15,176 nucleotides of DNA from CAVSWN01 sp046728115 (lineage in GTDB: Bacteria; Acidobacteriota; Vicinamibacteria; Vicinamibacterales; CAVVIG01). Made by a program: the position numbers and the translations under genes. The DNA is taken from the NCBI GenBank assembly GCA_046728115.1, contig JBKPDW010000261.1, positions 1 to 15,176 on the forward strand, read 5' to 3'. Under the pieces are notes generated by a model. It worked only from the letters and a program-made list of their open reading frames with translations. It was not told the origin of the DNA and made no database searches. The stretch's first letter is position 1, and each line of letters starts with the position of its first letter. This document shows positions 1 through 7,496 of this stretch, piece after piece.

Positions 1-1962
1 CTGCAGCATCTCCCACTGCCGCATCAAATCGCCCACCTTCCACATCAGCGACTGATGCTCGTCGATGACCGGCTGAGCTGCCGCGCGATCGTTGTAGAAA
101 CCCGGCGCCGACATTCGCTGCTCGATTTCTCGGATCGCCGCCTCGCATTCTGTAATGCGGGCCTCCAGCTGGTCGATGCGCTGTTGTCGAACCTGAATCG
201 CGCGTGTGCGTTTGCGGGCCTCCGCATCGGCCCGTTTGCGATCGTCGCGGCTTGGTGCCGCCGCTTTGACGCCGGCCGCCGGGACTTTCTGGGAATGCTG
301 GACGATCGGTCGGAGCCTGCGCGGCCCGGCGCGTTCGACCTGTCCCGCCTGGCCCGATGGGTTCGCCTTGTGCCAGAGGAATTCCTTGTAGGTGCCTGGA
401 TAGACAGCGGCCTCACCGTTGCCCACCTCGATGATCTTCGTTGCCAGACGCTCGACGAAGTAGCGATCGTGCGAGACGAATATCAGCGTGCCGCCATAGT
501 CGACGAGCGCATCGAGCAGCACTTCCTTGGAATCGAGATCGAGATGATTGGTCGGTTCATCGAGCAGCAGCGTGTTCGAGGGGCGTAGCAGCATCCGCGC
601 GACCGCCAGGCGGGTTCGTTCGCCGCCCGACAGGACGCGCACCGGCTTGTAAACGTCGTCGCCCGAAAACAAAAAGCCGCCGAGGATGTTGCGAATCATC
701 GGGACCATGTGCAGCGGCGATCCGGAGGCGAGCGTCTCGTAGACGGTCGGCAACGGATCCATGCGCGTCGCCTCGTCCTGCGCGAAGTACTGCATGACGA
801 GATTGTGTCCGGCGGTCCGGTGGCCTCGATCGGACGCTTCCTCGCCCGAGAGCATGCGCATGAGCGTGGACTTGCCGGACCCGTTCGGCCCGACGAGCGC
901 GATGCGATCGCCGCGCTCGACGTGCAGGTGCAGATCGCCGAACACGACGAGATCGCCGTACGCCTTGTGAACGTGCTTCATCTCGAGCACGGTGCGGCCG
1001 CTCTTCGCACACGCGGGAAAATCGAAGTGGATCTTCTTGCGCTCCGGCGGAACTTCGATCGGCACGACTTTCTCGAGCAGCTTGATGCGGCTCTGGACCT
1101 GTGCCGCCTTGGTCGCCTGGTAGCGAAAACGATCGATGAACATCTTGACGCGCGCGACTTCCTCGTCCTGTTCGCGCTTCGCCTTGCGCAGCGCCTCGAT
1201 ATGCGCGTCGTGTTCGACGAGATAGTGGCTGTAGTTGCCGACGTAGTCCGTCAGCGTCCGCAACGTGAGATCGGCAATGCGGGTCACGACGGCATCGAGA
1301 AAAAAGCGATCGTGCGACACGAGGATGACGGCATGCGGGTAGGCATTCAGATACTCCTCGAGCCAGTTGCGCGCTTCGAGGTCGAGGTGATTGGTCGGCT
1401 CGTCGAGCAGCAACAGATTCGGCTGGCCCAGCAGCAGTTTCGCGAGCGCAATGCGCATCTGCCAACCGCCGGAGAAAGTCTCGGTCGGCCGCTGGAAGTC
1501 AGAGGTCTTGAACCCGAGACCGTTGAGCACCGTCGCCGTCTTCAGTTCGATGCTGTAGCCATCGTGCAAGCGGAAGGCGTCCTGCAGGTCGCTATACCGA
1601 TGCAGCATCGTGTCGTGCTCGGCCTCTGGAATCGCCGGGTCCCCGAGCCGCTGCTCGAGTTCGTGCATCTCGCCCTTCATGCCGAGCAGCTGGCCGAACG
1701 CACTCGCTGTCTCGTCGAACACCGTGCGGCCGGAGTGTGAAAGGCCGTCCTGCGGCAGGTAACCGACGGTTAGCGCGGCCGGTTTGAGGATGCCGCCGGA
1801 ATCGGGCTCCTCGAGGCCAGCCATCATCCGCAAGAGCGTGGTCTTGCCCGATCCGTTCGGCCCGCACAGACCGACTCGCTCGCGATCGGTGATCTGCCAG
1901 GTGACATGGTCGAGCAGGACACGATCGCCGAACGATTTCGTCAAATCAGAGAGCTGTATCAT
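1..1962 (-). CDS. ABC-F family ATPase, YheS/YdiF/Uup-like (3' end outside window)
   Basis: This is a soluble protein with two ABC ATPase domains and no membrane segments, as in the ABC-F family, whose members act on the ribosome rather than in transport. The first 654 codons are inside the window. Domain 1 has Walker A GPNGSGKT at about residues 34-41, signature FSGGWQMR at 163-170 and Walker B LLLLDEPTNHLD from 183. A linker rich in charged residues follows, with the IDRFR...ATKA...QSR pattern typical of the ABC-F interdomain (P-site tRNA interaction) linker. Domain 2 repeats GPNGSGKS (about 885-860), LSGGERTR (near 620) and LLLDEPTNHLD (near 565). The last roughly 100 visible residues are charged and look like a Uup-type coiled-coil tail. 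The start ATG at 1962 has no good Shine-Dalgarno sequence. The subfamily is inferred; translation-factor versus antibiotic-protection function cannot be decided. It lies 115 bp downstream of the response regulator on the same strand, with a repeat between them. Confidence 0.93.
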   Translation of the reverse strand, partial: MIQLSDLTKSFGDRVLLDHVTWQITDRERVGLCGPNGSGKTTLLRMMAGLEEPDSGGILKPAALTVGYLPQDGLSHSGRTVFDETASAFGQLLGMKGEMHELEQRLGDPAIPEAEHDTMLHRYSDLQDAFRLHDGYSIELKTATVLNGLGFKTSDFQRPTETFSGGWQMRIALAKLLLGQPNLLLLDEPTNHLDLEARNWLEEYLNAYPHAVILVSHDRFFLDAVVTRIADLTLRTLTDYVGNYSHYLVEHDAHIEALRKAKREQDEEVARVKMFIDRFRYQATKAAQVQSRIKLLEKVVPIEVPPERKKIHFDFPACAKSGRTVLEMKHVHKAYGDLVVFGDLHLHVERGDRIALVGPNGSGKSTLMRMLSGEEASDRGHRTAGHNLVMQYFAQDEATRMDPLPTVYETLASGSPLHMVPMIRNILGGFLFSGDDVYKPVRVLSGGERTRLAVARMLLRPSNTLLLDEPTNHLDLDSKEVLLDALVDYGGTLIFVSHDRYFVERLATKIIEVGNGEAAVYPGTYKEFLWHKANPSGQAGQVERAGPRRLRPIVQHSQKVPAAGVKAAAPSRDDRKRADAEARKRTRAIQVRQQRIDQLEARITECEAAIREIEQRMSAPGFYNDRAAAQPVIDEHQSLMWKVGDLMRQWEMLQ

Positions 1963-1980
1963 GCTGACGGGAAACGACTT

Positions 1981-1986
1981 ATTTTA
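1981..1986 (-). promoter_or_regulatory. Candidate -10 element upstream of the ABC-F gene
   Basis: On the minus strand this reads TAAAAT, five of six matches to TATAAT, about 18 bases ahead of the ABC-F start codon. No convincing -35 hexamer lies at 16-18 bp spacing, so this is only a weak suggestion that the gene has its own promoter separate from the two-component pair upstream. Confidence 0.22.
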
Positions 1987-2004
1987 TCACGAGCGGGGGT
2001 GCGT

Positions 2005-2070
2005 GAATTGGCGAGTTGGAGCGCCGGTGATTCGATTCGTCAAATCACCAACCCGTCAACTCACCAATTC
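2005..2070. repeat. Imperfect inverted repeat of the GAATTGGCGAGT family, copy 1
   Basis: The left arm GAATTGGCGAGTTGG (2005-2019) pairs with the right arm TCAACTCACCAATTC (2056-2070), matching at 13 of 15 positions, with a 36-base spacer. It fills most of the gap between the response regulator stop (2078) and the ABC-F start (1962), so a transcript could form a long hairpin there. A related element ends directly at the hslV start codon (9098-9169). It could act as a terminator or mRNA-processing site, or be a dispersed repeat without a role. Confidence 0.6.
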
Positions 2071-2077
2071 TCATGGG

Positions 2078-2671
2078 TTACTCGCCGAGCGCTTTGGCCG
2101 CGGCCGCGAGGACCTGGGGGACGCGGAAGGGTTTGGTCAGGTATCCGGCGACACCGAGATTGACGGCTTCAATCGCGCTCGACTCAGTGGAGAAACCGGT
2201 GATGATGATCACCGGAAGGTCTGCTTTGTAGCGTTTCGCCTCGCGAATCACCGCGAGACCATCCATTCCCGGCATTTTGAGATCCGCGATCAGCAAATCG
2301 TACGGATAAAGCCGCATGCGCTCGAGCGCCGAGCGCCCATCTGGCGCGACGTCCACGTCGTATTCCGCGAGCGCGAGCGTCTTCGACAGCAGATCGCGGA
2401 TGCTGGCCTCGTCGTCCACGACGAGCACGCGTGGACGCGTTGTGCCGGCGTTCGTCACGGGACGACCGGGAGGGGCCGGCGCGGGCCTCGCCCCGCTGCG
2501 CGGCCGCTGACTGTCGAGCCACGCGTCGATGTCACGCTTGCGGAAGCGCCATTGGCGGCCGACGCGGACCGCCGGGATCTTGCCGGCTTTGATCAGCCGG
2601 TAGACAGTCCGCAAATTCACCTGGAGGTACTCCAGGACTTCTTCAGTGGTCAGAAAAGTTTCGTCAATCAT
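2078..2671 (-). CDS. Response regulator with N-terminal excisionase/MerR-like HTH and C-terminal receiver domain
   Basis: This 197-residue protein has an unusual domain order. Residues about 5-52 form a helix-turn-helix of the excisionase (HTH_17/BldC-like) family, with the TTEEVLEYLQV start, RTVYRLIKAGKIPAVRVGRQWRF core and DIDAWL end. A Pro/Ala/Gly-rich linker follows (about 55-79). The receiver domain spans about 80-196, with acidic pair D86-D87, phosphoacceptor D130 in the DLKMPGMDG motif, switch threonine T158 and conserved K180 in TKPF, so all residues needed for phosphotransfer are present. Most DNA-binding regulators carry the receiver first. The gene starts 3 bp after the histidine kinase stop, with a GGA-type ribosome site inside the kinase end, so the two are probably cotranscribed and coupled. 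The kinase is the likely phosphodonor (inferred). Target promoters are unknown. Confidence 0.93.
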   Translation of the reverse strand: MIDETFLTTEEVLEYLQVNLRTVYRLIKAGKIPAVRVGRQWRFRKRDIDAWLDSQRPRSGARPAPAPPGRPVTNAGTTRPRVLVVDDEASIRDLLSKTLALAEYDVDVAPDGRSALERMRLYPYDLLIADLKMPGMDGLAVIREAKRYKADLPVIIITGFSTESSAIEAVNLGVAGYLTKPFRVPQVLAAAAKALGE

Positions 2672-2674
2672 GCG

Positions 2675-4777
2675 TCAGCGTCCTGCCGTGCGCGCATTGG
2701 GCAGTTCTACAGTGAAGATGGCGCCGCCACCTGGGTGGTTTGCAGCGGTGATGTGGCCCCCATGTTCCTGCACGATGCCATAAGCGATGGCCAGACCGAG
2801 CCCCGTGCCCTTGCCGACCTCCTTCGTCGTGTAAAACGGCTCGAAGATCCGCGATAGTGTATCGCCGGGAATGCCGGTTCCGGTATCACGCAGCTGCACA
2901 ATAACCCGGTCGCCGGCAGGCGACAACAACGTCTTTACCTCGATCCGTCCTGCGCGACCGGTTGCGAGGATTGCGTGCTCGGCATTCAGAACCATGTTCA
3001 GGAACACCTGATGAAGGAGCAGCGGGTCGCTCGTCACCCGGGGCAGCTGTTCATCATAGTGTCGCACGACTTCGATGTCAGCGGCACGATGTGCCGCTGA
3101 GCGTAAGGCAAAAACTTTCTGCAGAAGTGAATTGAGGCTGACGCGTCGCCGGGTCAGCCGGCGCGAGCCGGCAAAGACCAACAGATTGCGGACAATCTTC
3201 GCTGCCCGGTCGGCCTCCCGATAGATCGTCTGCACTTCCCGGCGCAGCTGTTTGGGGAACGCTCCTGTGGCGCGAAGCAATTCCATGTGACCGAGCACGG
3301 CCTGGAGCGGATTGTTGAGCTCGTGGGCGATACCTGCGACGAATTGCCCCAGCGCAGCCAGCTTTTCCGTTTGCGTCAGCCGCCTGCGCAGCTCCTCGCG
3401 CTCGCCCTCGAGCTTGGTTTGTGTTTGCAGATCTCGCGCGACAATTACGCTACCGACGAGCTTTCGATCGTGGTCGAGCAGTTCTGTCGCGGTAACGAGA
3501 AACGGCCCGTTGAGCAACGGGTCGATGACCTCGTACGAAGCTGAACCCTCGGACGATGCGCCGCCATTTCGAGACTGCTCGCTCGACAGCCATCGGGCCA
3601 GCTCAGGGCCGACCGACTCGGCGATCGGCTGGTCGACGAGGTCCTCGCGGTTGCGGCCGAGGCGGGCGGCGAACGCCTTGTTCACGTGAACGATTCGACC
3701 GGTTCGGTCCACGACGACTACGAGATGCGAGATCGAGTCGAAGGTGTTCTCGAGCTCGCGTCTCGAGCGAATGACATCGTCGAGCAACTGCATGTTCTCG
3801 ACCGCGACGGCCAATTGACGGCCCAGCTCGTCCGCACGATCGAGGACGTCCAGCTCGCCTCCCGGTTCGATACGCGCGCGTTCCAGCACAATCGCGCCTA
3901 GCGCTCGGCGCCGGCCGCGCAACGGGATCGCGACTGTCGCCGTCGACCCGCCGTCGTCCGTCGCCACGATCTCGGATCGGGATCGTCGCAACGCCGCGGC
4001 CGCCGGCGCCACTGTGTCTTCGGTGTCGACGCGGACGTCGCGCGCCGCGTCATCTCGATCCGACGATGCGTGCAAGGCGAGGTGCCGGGCCCGGCGATCG
4101 TGAATCCACACGGACGTGCTTTCCGCGCCGAACATGCGTTTGGCACTCTCGCAGAAGATGCGCAAACCGGCCGTCAAGTTGAGCGAGGCGGAAAGTTCGG
4201 TGGAGACGTCCTCGAGCACCGATCCCAGATCCCGCTGCAGTTCGTCGCGCTGTCGAAGTTGGAGAAGTTCGAGCGACACGAGAAACGCGTCCGCAACGGA
4301 TTGAATGTCGTCGCCCGATCGGGCGGGAGTGCCCGCCGCAAATCCGATCGCGAGCAGTCCCATTCGTTCGTCGCCGCGGACGAGGGGAACGAGCAGCGCC
4401 GCCGGCGCATCCAGTCGTGCCGCCAGATCCGGCATCAGACGATCCGCGTCGGCAACCTGCACTGGCGCTCCGGTTTCGAACGCGGTGTTGAGAAGCGTCG
4501 CCTCGTCGGCGTCGGGCGTCCACGGCTCCGAACCGAGCACATCCAGGCCGGACGCGGACGTTGGATGCAACAATCCGTTGCGCGGATTCAGGCGAAACAG
4601 CAGCGAACATACGCCGCCCGTCATTTCCAACGCCCGCTGGTGCAGAGGCGGGAAGAGGTCGGTCGAGCGGCCCGGGCGAGCAAGCACAGACACCAGCGAG
4701 GTCACGGCCATTTGGGGCGTCGAACGGACGACGCGGGAGGCCGCACGGGGACGAAGGGGTCGTGTGGTTCGGGGCAT
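2675..4777 (-). CDS. Soluble sensor histidine kinase, GAF-GAF-PAS-HisKA-HATPase
   Basis: This 700-residue kinase has no membrane span or signal peptide, so it should sense a cytoplasmic cue. Two GAF-like regions (about 40-175 and 185-330) precede a PAS domain (about 338-455) and a short coiled coil (about 455-475). The HisKA H-box GIAHELNNP places the phosphorylated histidine at H485. The HATPase domain has the N-box NMVLNAE (594-600), G1 DTGTGIP (631-637), F-box FEPFYTTKE (645-653) and G2 GKGTGLGL (655-662). The HELNNP form is typical of NtrB-like kinases. The chosen start has only a weak AAGG-like site; M23 (codon at about 4711) is a possible alternative because the first 20 residues are Arg/Pro-rich and poorly domain-like. 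The gene is followed immediately by its probable partner regulator. The signal sensed cannot be told from sequence. Confidence 0.94.
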   Translation of the reverse strand: MPRTTRPLRPRAASRVVRSTPQMAVTSLVSVLARPGRSTDLFPPLHQRALEMTGGVCSLLFRLNPRNGLLHPTSASGLDVLGSEPWTPDADEATLLNTAFETGAPVQVADADRLMPDLAARLDAPAALLVPLVRGDERMGLLAIGFAAGTPARSGDDIQSVADAFLVSLELLQLRQRDELQRDLGSVLEDVSTELSASLNLTAGLRIFCESAKRMFGAESTSVWIHDRRARHLALHASSDRDDAARDVRVDTEDTVAPAAAALRRSRSEIVATDDGGSTATVAIPLRGRRRALGAIVLERARIEPGGELDVLDRADELGRQLAVAVENMQLLDDVIRSRRELENTFDSISHLVVVVDRTGRIVHVNKAFAARLGRNREDLVDQPIAESVGPELARWLSSEQSRNGGASSEGSASYEVIDPLLNGPFLVTATELLDHDRKLVGSVIVARDLQTQTKLEGEREELRRRLTQTEKLAALGQFVAGIAHELNNPLQAVLGHMELLRATGAFPKQLRREVQTIYREADRAAKIVRNLLVFAGSRRLTRRRVSLNSLLQKVFALRSAAHRAADIEVVRHYDEQLPRVTSDPLLLHQVFLNMVLNAEHAILATGRAGRIEVKTLLSPAGDRVIVQLRDTGTGIPGDTLSRIFEPFYTTKEVGKGTGLGLAIAYGIVQEHGGHITAANHPGGGAIFTVELPNARTAGR

Positions 4778-4823
4778 CGCCTTGGCGGGCTTGGGCGGCC
4801 GTCAGCGAACCAGCCGCGAGCGG

Positions 4824-4853
4824 ATTCTAAGAGCGTAACGCCAACAATTGCAA
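4824..4853 (-). promoter_or_regulatory. Candidate sigma-70 promoter for the histidine kinase
   Basis: Read on the minus strand: TTGCAA (4853-4848), an 18-base spacer, then TAGAAT (4829-4824; five of six matches to TATAAT). The expected transcript start would be about 40 bases ahead of the kinase start codon. The -35 hexamer is its own reverse complement and is also usable by the divergent promoter. Confidence 0.4.
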
Positions 4854-4879
4854 GCCCTTAGCCGACGCCAGACTATAAT
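4848..4879 (+). promoter_or_regulatory. Candidate promoter for the sigma factor operon
   Basis: A perfect TATAAT lies at 4874-4879, about 75 bases ahead of the sigma gene start. The best upstream hexamer, TTGCAA (4848-4853), is 20 bases away, longer than ideal, so the site would depend mainly on its -10 element. No obvious ECF-type GAAC element with matching -10 was seen, so autoregulation by the encoded sigma factor is not supported by this stretch. Confidence 0.4.
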
Positions 4880-4953
4880 TATGATTTCCGGGGGAAACAC
4901 AGACTGTCTTTCGCCCGCCGCCGTCTTAGTACCTGAGGGATCCGCGCTCCCGC

Positions 4954-5586
4954 ATGACGTGGACCGACGAAGAGCTCGTTGCCCGATCGATCGGCGGCGA
5001 TGCCGACAGTTTCAACGAGCTGATATTGAGATGGGAACGTCCCATTTACGCCCTCGCGTACCGAACGATCGGTCGCGAAGACGACGCGCGCGACGTGTGC
5101 CAGGAGACCTTCCTCCGAGCGTTTCGCGCACTGCCCGGCTTTCGCGGTCAAGCCAAATTTTCGTCGTGGCTCTATCGGATCGCGTTGAACCTGTGCCGGG
5201 ACTGGGTCCGCCGCGAGCGGCGGACGCCGGTCGTGCAGCCGCCGGAAGACGTCGATTTGATGGATCTCGCTGCGGCAGCGGAGCCTTCGGAGTCCATTGA
5301 AGATCTGGTCGCACGCAAGGCGCTTTCGCGCGAGGTGGAACGAGTGATGGCACAGCTGCCCGAGGAGCAGCGGACGGCGATTGTTCTCAAGGAGTACCAC
5401 GGCCTGACCTTTCAGGAGATTGCAGACCTGGTCGGCTGCCCGTTGAGCACGGTCAAGACACGCTTATATCAGGGTCTGTCGGTGCTGCGTCGGGAACTTG
5501 CCGACGATGCGTCCGACCGTACGGCAACGATCGCGACGGCACCCGGTGTTTCGCGGCGCCCGAAGCGGCGCGCCATGCAGGCATGA
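4954..5586 (+). CDS. ECF (RpoE-type) RNA polymerase sigma factor
   Basis: This 210-residue protein has only sigma regions 2 and 4, as expected of an ECF sigma factor. Region 2 covers about 18-90, with DDARDVCQETFLRAFRAL (about 43-60) and the KFSSWLYRIALNLCRDWVRR helix pair (about 68-87) that contacts the -10 element. An acidic linker follows (about 95-120). Region 4 covers about 130-182, with LPEEQRTAIVLKEYHGLTFQEIADLVGCPLSTVKTRL as the -35-binding helix-turn-helix. A GAGGGA sequence at 4935-4940 is a somewhat distant ribosome site. The last codons overlap the following anti-sigma gene by an ATGA junction, which predicts translational coupling and a cognate sigma/anti-sigma pair. The tail after about 185 is Arg/Ala-rich and not domain-like. 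Its regulon cannot be told from this window. Confidence 0.95.
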   Translation: MTWTDEELVARSIGGDADSFNELILRWERPIYALAYRTIGREDDARDVCQETFLRAFRALPGFRGQAKFSSWLYRIALNLCRDWVRRERRTPVVQPPEDVDLMDLAAAAEPSESIEDLVARKALSREVERVMAQLPEEQRTAIVLKEYHGLTFQEIADLVGCPLSTVKTRLYQGLSVLRRELADDASDRTATIATAPGVSRRPKRRAMQA

Positions 5587-6482
5587 GGCTTATGACAGAC
5601 ATGTGCAGCTACACGGTTGATCGTGAGGCGACGCTCGTCGCATATCTGTACGATGAGATCGATCAGCAGGCACGTGCGCGGTTCGACTCCCACTTGGCCG
5701 CATGCGCGGCCTGCCGCGACGAGCTGCGCGAGATGCGCCGCGTCCGCGGCCATCTGGCAAGTTGGAATCCGCCAGAGCCCAACTTTACGGCTACTAGTCG
5801 CCCCTCGTTCCTCGAGGCCGTTCGGAGCAACGCGGAGTCTCTCGAAGCGCCGCCAGGGGGTGACGTGTCGGCCAGCGGTCCTGCACCTGTGATCAGTTTC
5901 CAGGCGTACGACAGCCAACAAAGGCCGCCAGTCGTTCCCAGGGATCGCCCATCTTGGTGGCGTGAGATTCCAGCGTGGGCCCAGGTTGCCGCAGCGGTGC
6001 TGATTCTCGGCGTGGCAGCAGGGATTGCGAATCTGGACGTGCGCTACGACGCCAATGGTCTGACCATTCGGACGGGCTGGTCGAAGACGGCGAAGGCTTT
6101 GCCGAACACCTCGACAGCAAATGGCGCGGTTGGCGCGACGCACGCGGAACTCGCTGCGCTCGAACAGCAGCTCCGTACGGAGATGCGTGCGTTGGAGGCC
6201 AGCACCCGCGGAAATGCGAGAGGAGATTCGCAGCCAGTTCGGCTGGCAGCCGATGCGGACTTGATGCGCCGAACACGCGCGCTCGTCGACGACGCCGAAA
6301 AACGTCAGCAGCGCGAGCTCGCTCTGCGGATCGGCGAAGTGCTGCGCGACGTCAACGCTCAGCGCCAGGCCGACCTCATGCGGATCGATCGCAGCCTCGG
6401 GCTCGTGCAGAACAATCTCGGCGTCGAAGTGCTCAAACAGCGCCAGCAGGTGAATTACCTCATGCGCGTGAACCAGCGTTAG
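5583..6482 (+). CDS. Membrane-anchored zinc-finger anti-sigma factor with extracytoplasmic coiled coil
   Basis: The N-terminus is a zinc-binding anti-sigma domain: C8 plus the H37-x3-C41-x2-C44 signature, flanked by the DEATLVAYLYDE-like helix common in this family. It should hold the upstream sigma factor inactive in the cytoplasm. A Pro-rich linker (about 60-128) leads to one membrane helix (about 131-150, WAQVAAAVLILGVAAGIANL). The part beyond the membrane (about 180-299) is highly charged and helical, with many Glu/Gln/Arg heptad-like stretches that suggest a coiled-coil sensor. The start at 5583 overlaps the sigma stop by four bases; an alternative ATG at 5592 would remove three residues without touching the zinc site. 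The usual route for release is regulated proteolysis or a conformational change, but no protease gene is adjacent. Confidence 0.9.
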   Translation: MRLMTDMCSYTVDREATLVAYLYDEIDQQARARFDSHLAACAACRDELREMRRVRGHLASWNPPEPNFTATSRPSFLEAVRSNAESLEAPPGGDVSASGPAPVISFQAYDSQQRPPVVPRDRPSWWREIPAWAQVAAAVLILGVAAGIANLDVRYDANGLTIRTGWSKTAKALPNTSTANGAVGATHAELAALEQQLRTEMRALEASTRGNARGDSQPVRLAADADLMRRTRALVDDAEKRQQRELALRIGEVLRDVNAQRQADLMRIDRSLGLVQNNLGVEVLKQRQQVNYLMRVNQR

Positions 6483-6490
6483 GTCAGCAA

Positions 6491-6500
6491 GGGAGGAGGA
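6491..6500 (+). promoter_or_regulatory. Strong ribosome binding site deciding a GTG start
   Basis: GGGAGGAGGA immediately precedes a GTG codon at 6503. This fixes the start of the third operon gene, even though its reading frame stays open far upstream inside the anti-sigma gene. The translation from that GTG gives a clean signal peptide. Confidence 0.8.
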
Positions 6501-6502
6501 CT

Positions 6503-7390
6503 GTGAAACGGCTCGCTTCGATTGTCTTTGTATCAACGGTGGCCATCGCCGCGGCGACCACCTCGTGGGCGCAAGCTTCGCCGCAATCGATACCAGTCGA
6601 TCGCCCGCGTGCGGACGAGCAGCGACGCGACCGAGCCGCGGCTGAACAGCGATACCAGATCGGCCAGATGGAGCGTGTGCTCGAAGGTGCCGTTGAACAT
6701 GGCGTCACCGTGACACGCGACCGTTTGCAGGCGGTTGTCCAGATGCCGGCCGACATGCTGGTCAGCGACATCAGCGACAACGCCCACGCCCGCGGTTTTC
6801 GGCTGGAAGGGTACGGCGTCTTTTTCGACGTTATCGTGCCGTCGTTCGAGACGACGATGACCTGGACGCTGCGCACACTCGATCAGAACGATCTGGGCCT
6901 CGACAGCGCGCTCCGTGCGCTCGAATCGCACGTCAAGACAGCCGGCGATCCGAACCTCGAACAGGCGCTCAAGCGGATCGAACTGCAGATGAACCCAGCG
7001 GTCCTGACCCGCACCACGACCGCGCCGGACGTGCCCGGCGCCCGGACCCTGACAGGTTCGGCCGCGTCTGTTGAAACTCCACAGAAGGCCGAACCCGCTC
7101 CGCCGCCCGACGATCCGATTCTGAATGATCCCAGCGGGGCCTATAGGACGGAAGTGATCTCGGCGCTGAAAGACGCGATGCTGGCGCACAGCCGGTCGCT
7201 TGGCATCGGGCCGAACGAGTGGCTGACCGTCGCCGCCAAGGGCAATCAGGATCGCCCGCGAGTGGCACCCGCCGACACCGACGCACGGACGAGCATCATC
7301 CGTCTGAGCGGATCGGATCTGGCCGACTTTCTGGCCGGCCGCATCTCGCGCGAGGAAGCGCTTCAACGTCTCGAAGTACGAGTCTTTTGA
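6503..7390 (+). CDS. Secreted protein of unknown function in the sigma/anti-sigma operon
   Basis: I do not recognise a named family. The GTG start at 6503 follows a strong GGAGGAGGA site and gives a 295-residue protein whose first 25 residues form a standard signal peptide (Lys/Arg, hydrophobic stretch, then a SWAQA cleavage region), so it should be exported. The mature part has a charged helical stretch (about 35-65), a beta-rich core around GFRLEGYGVFFDVIVPSF (about 98-115), a Pro/Thr-rich spacer (about 170-205) and a C-terminal unit (about 208-295) containing HSRSLGIGPNEWLTVAA and IIRLSGSDLADFLAGRISREEALQRLEV. It lies 20 bp after the anti-sigma gene on the same strand, so it is probably cotranscribed. 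It could be the envelope partner or signal for the anti-sigma coiled coil, or simply a target (inference). Confidence 0.82.
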   Translation: MKRLASIVFVSTVAIAAATTSWAQASPQSIPVDRPRADEQRRDRAAAEQRYQIGQMERVLEGAVEHGVTVTRDRLQAVVQMPADMLVSDISDNAHARGFRLEGYGVFFDVIVPSFETTMTWTLRTLDQNDLGLDSALRALESHVKTAGDPNLEQALKRIELQMNPAVLTRTTTAPDVPGARTLTGSAASVETPQKAEPAPPPDDPILNDPSGAYRTEVISALKDAMLAHSRSLGIGPNEWLTVAAKGNQDRPRVAPADTDARTSIIRLSGSDLADFLAGRISREEALQRLEVRVF

Positions 7391-7392
7391 CC

Positions 7393-7480
7393 GCGGAACG
7401 CGGGATGCGGGGTTGTTCCCGATCCCGCAATCCGCAATGCCGAGTTCGCATTCCGCAAACCGCAATCCGCATCCTGCAAT
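7393..7480. repeat. Degenerate GCGGAATGCGG-type intergenic repeat
   Basis: The gap between the secreted protein and the next lipoprotein is built from variants of CCGCAATCCGCA and its complement. GGATGCGG (7403-7410) pairs with CCGCATCC (7467-7474), and GCGGAA (7393-7398) pairs with TTCCGC (7451-7456). Smaller pairs such as GGGAT/ATCCC nest inside. The transcript could fold into an imperfect hairpin after the sigma operon. No T-tract follows, so intrinsic termination is not evident. Confidence 0.55.
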
Positions 7481-7496
7481 GTAATATACGCGCTAT

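Noticed and set aside
709..1740. Long plus-strand open frame of 343 codons opposite the ABC-F gene
   Set aside because: It is antisense to a clearly conserved ATPase and its translation has no recognisable domain. It reflects high GC and codon bias on the opposite strand.
1784..2857. Plus-strand open frame of 357 codons across the ABC-F start and response regulator
   Set aside because: It crosses a repeat and two convincing minus-strand genes, and has no ribosome site or domain.
5975..6502. Upstream extension of the secreted protein frame into the anti-sigma gene
   Set aside because: The extension is out of frame with a real gene and Arg-rich. The GGAGGAGGA site and signal peptide at the GTG at 6503 decide the start.
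5469..6536. Minus-strand open frame of 355 codons opposite the sigma/anti-sigma genes
   Set aside because: The plus-strand genes here have intact sigma region 4, zinc-finger and membrane signatures; the antisense translation has none.
7393..7480. Possible CRISPR array from the repeated CCGCAATCCGCA-like words
   Set aside because: The words are short, variable and packed without unique spacers of constant size, and no cas gene is nearby.
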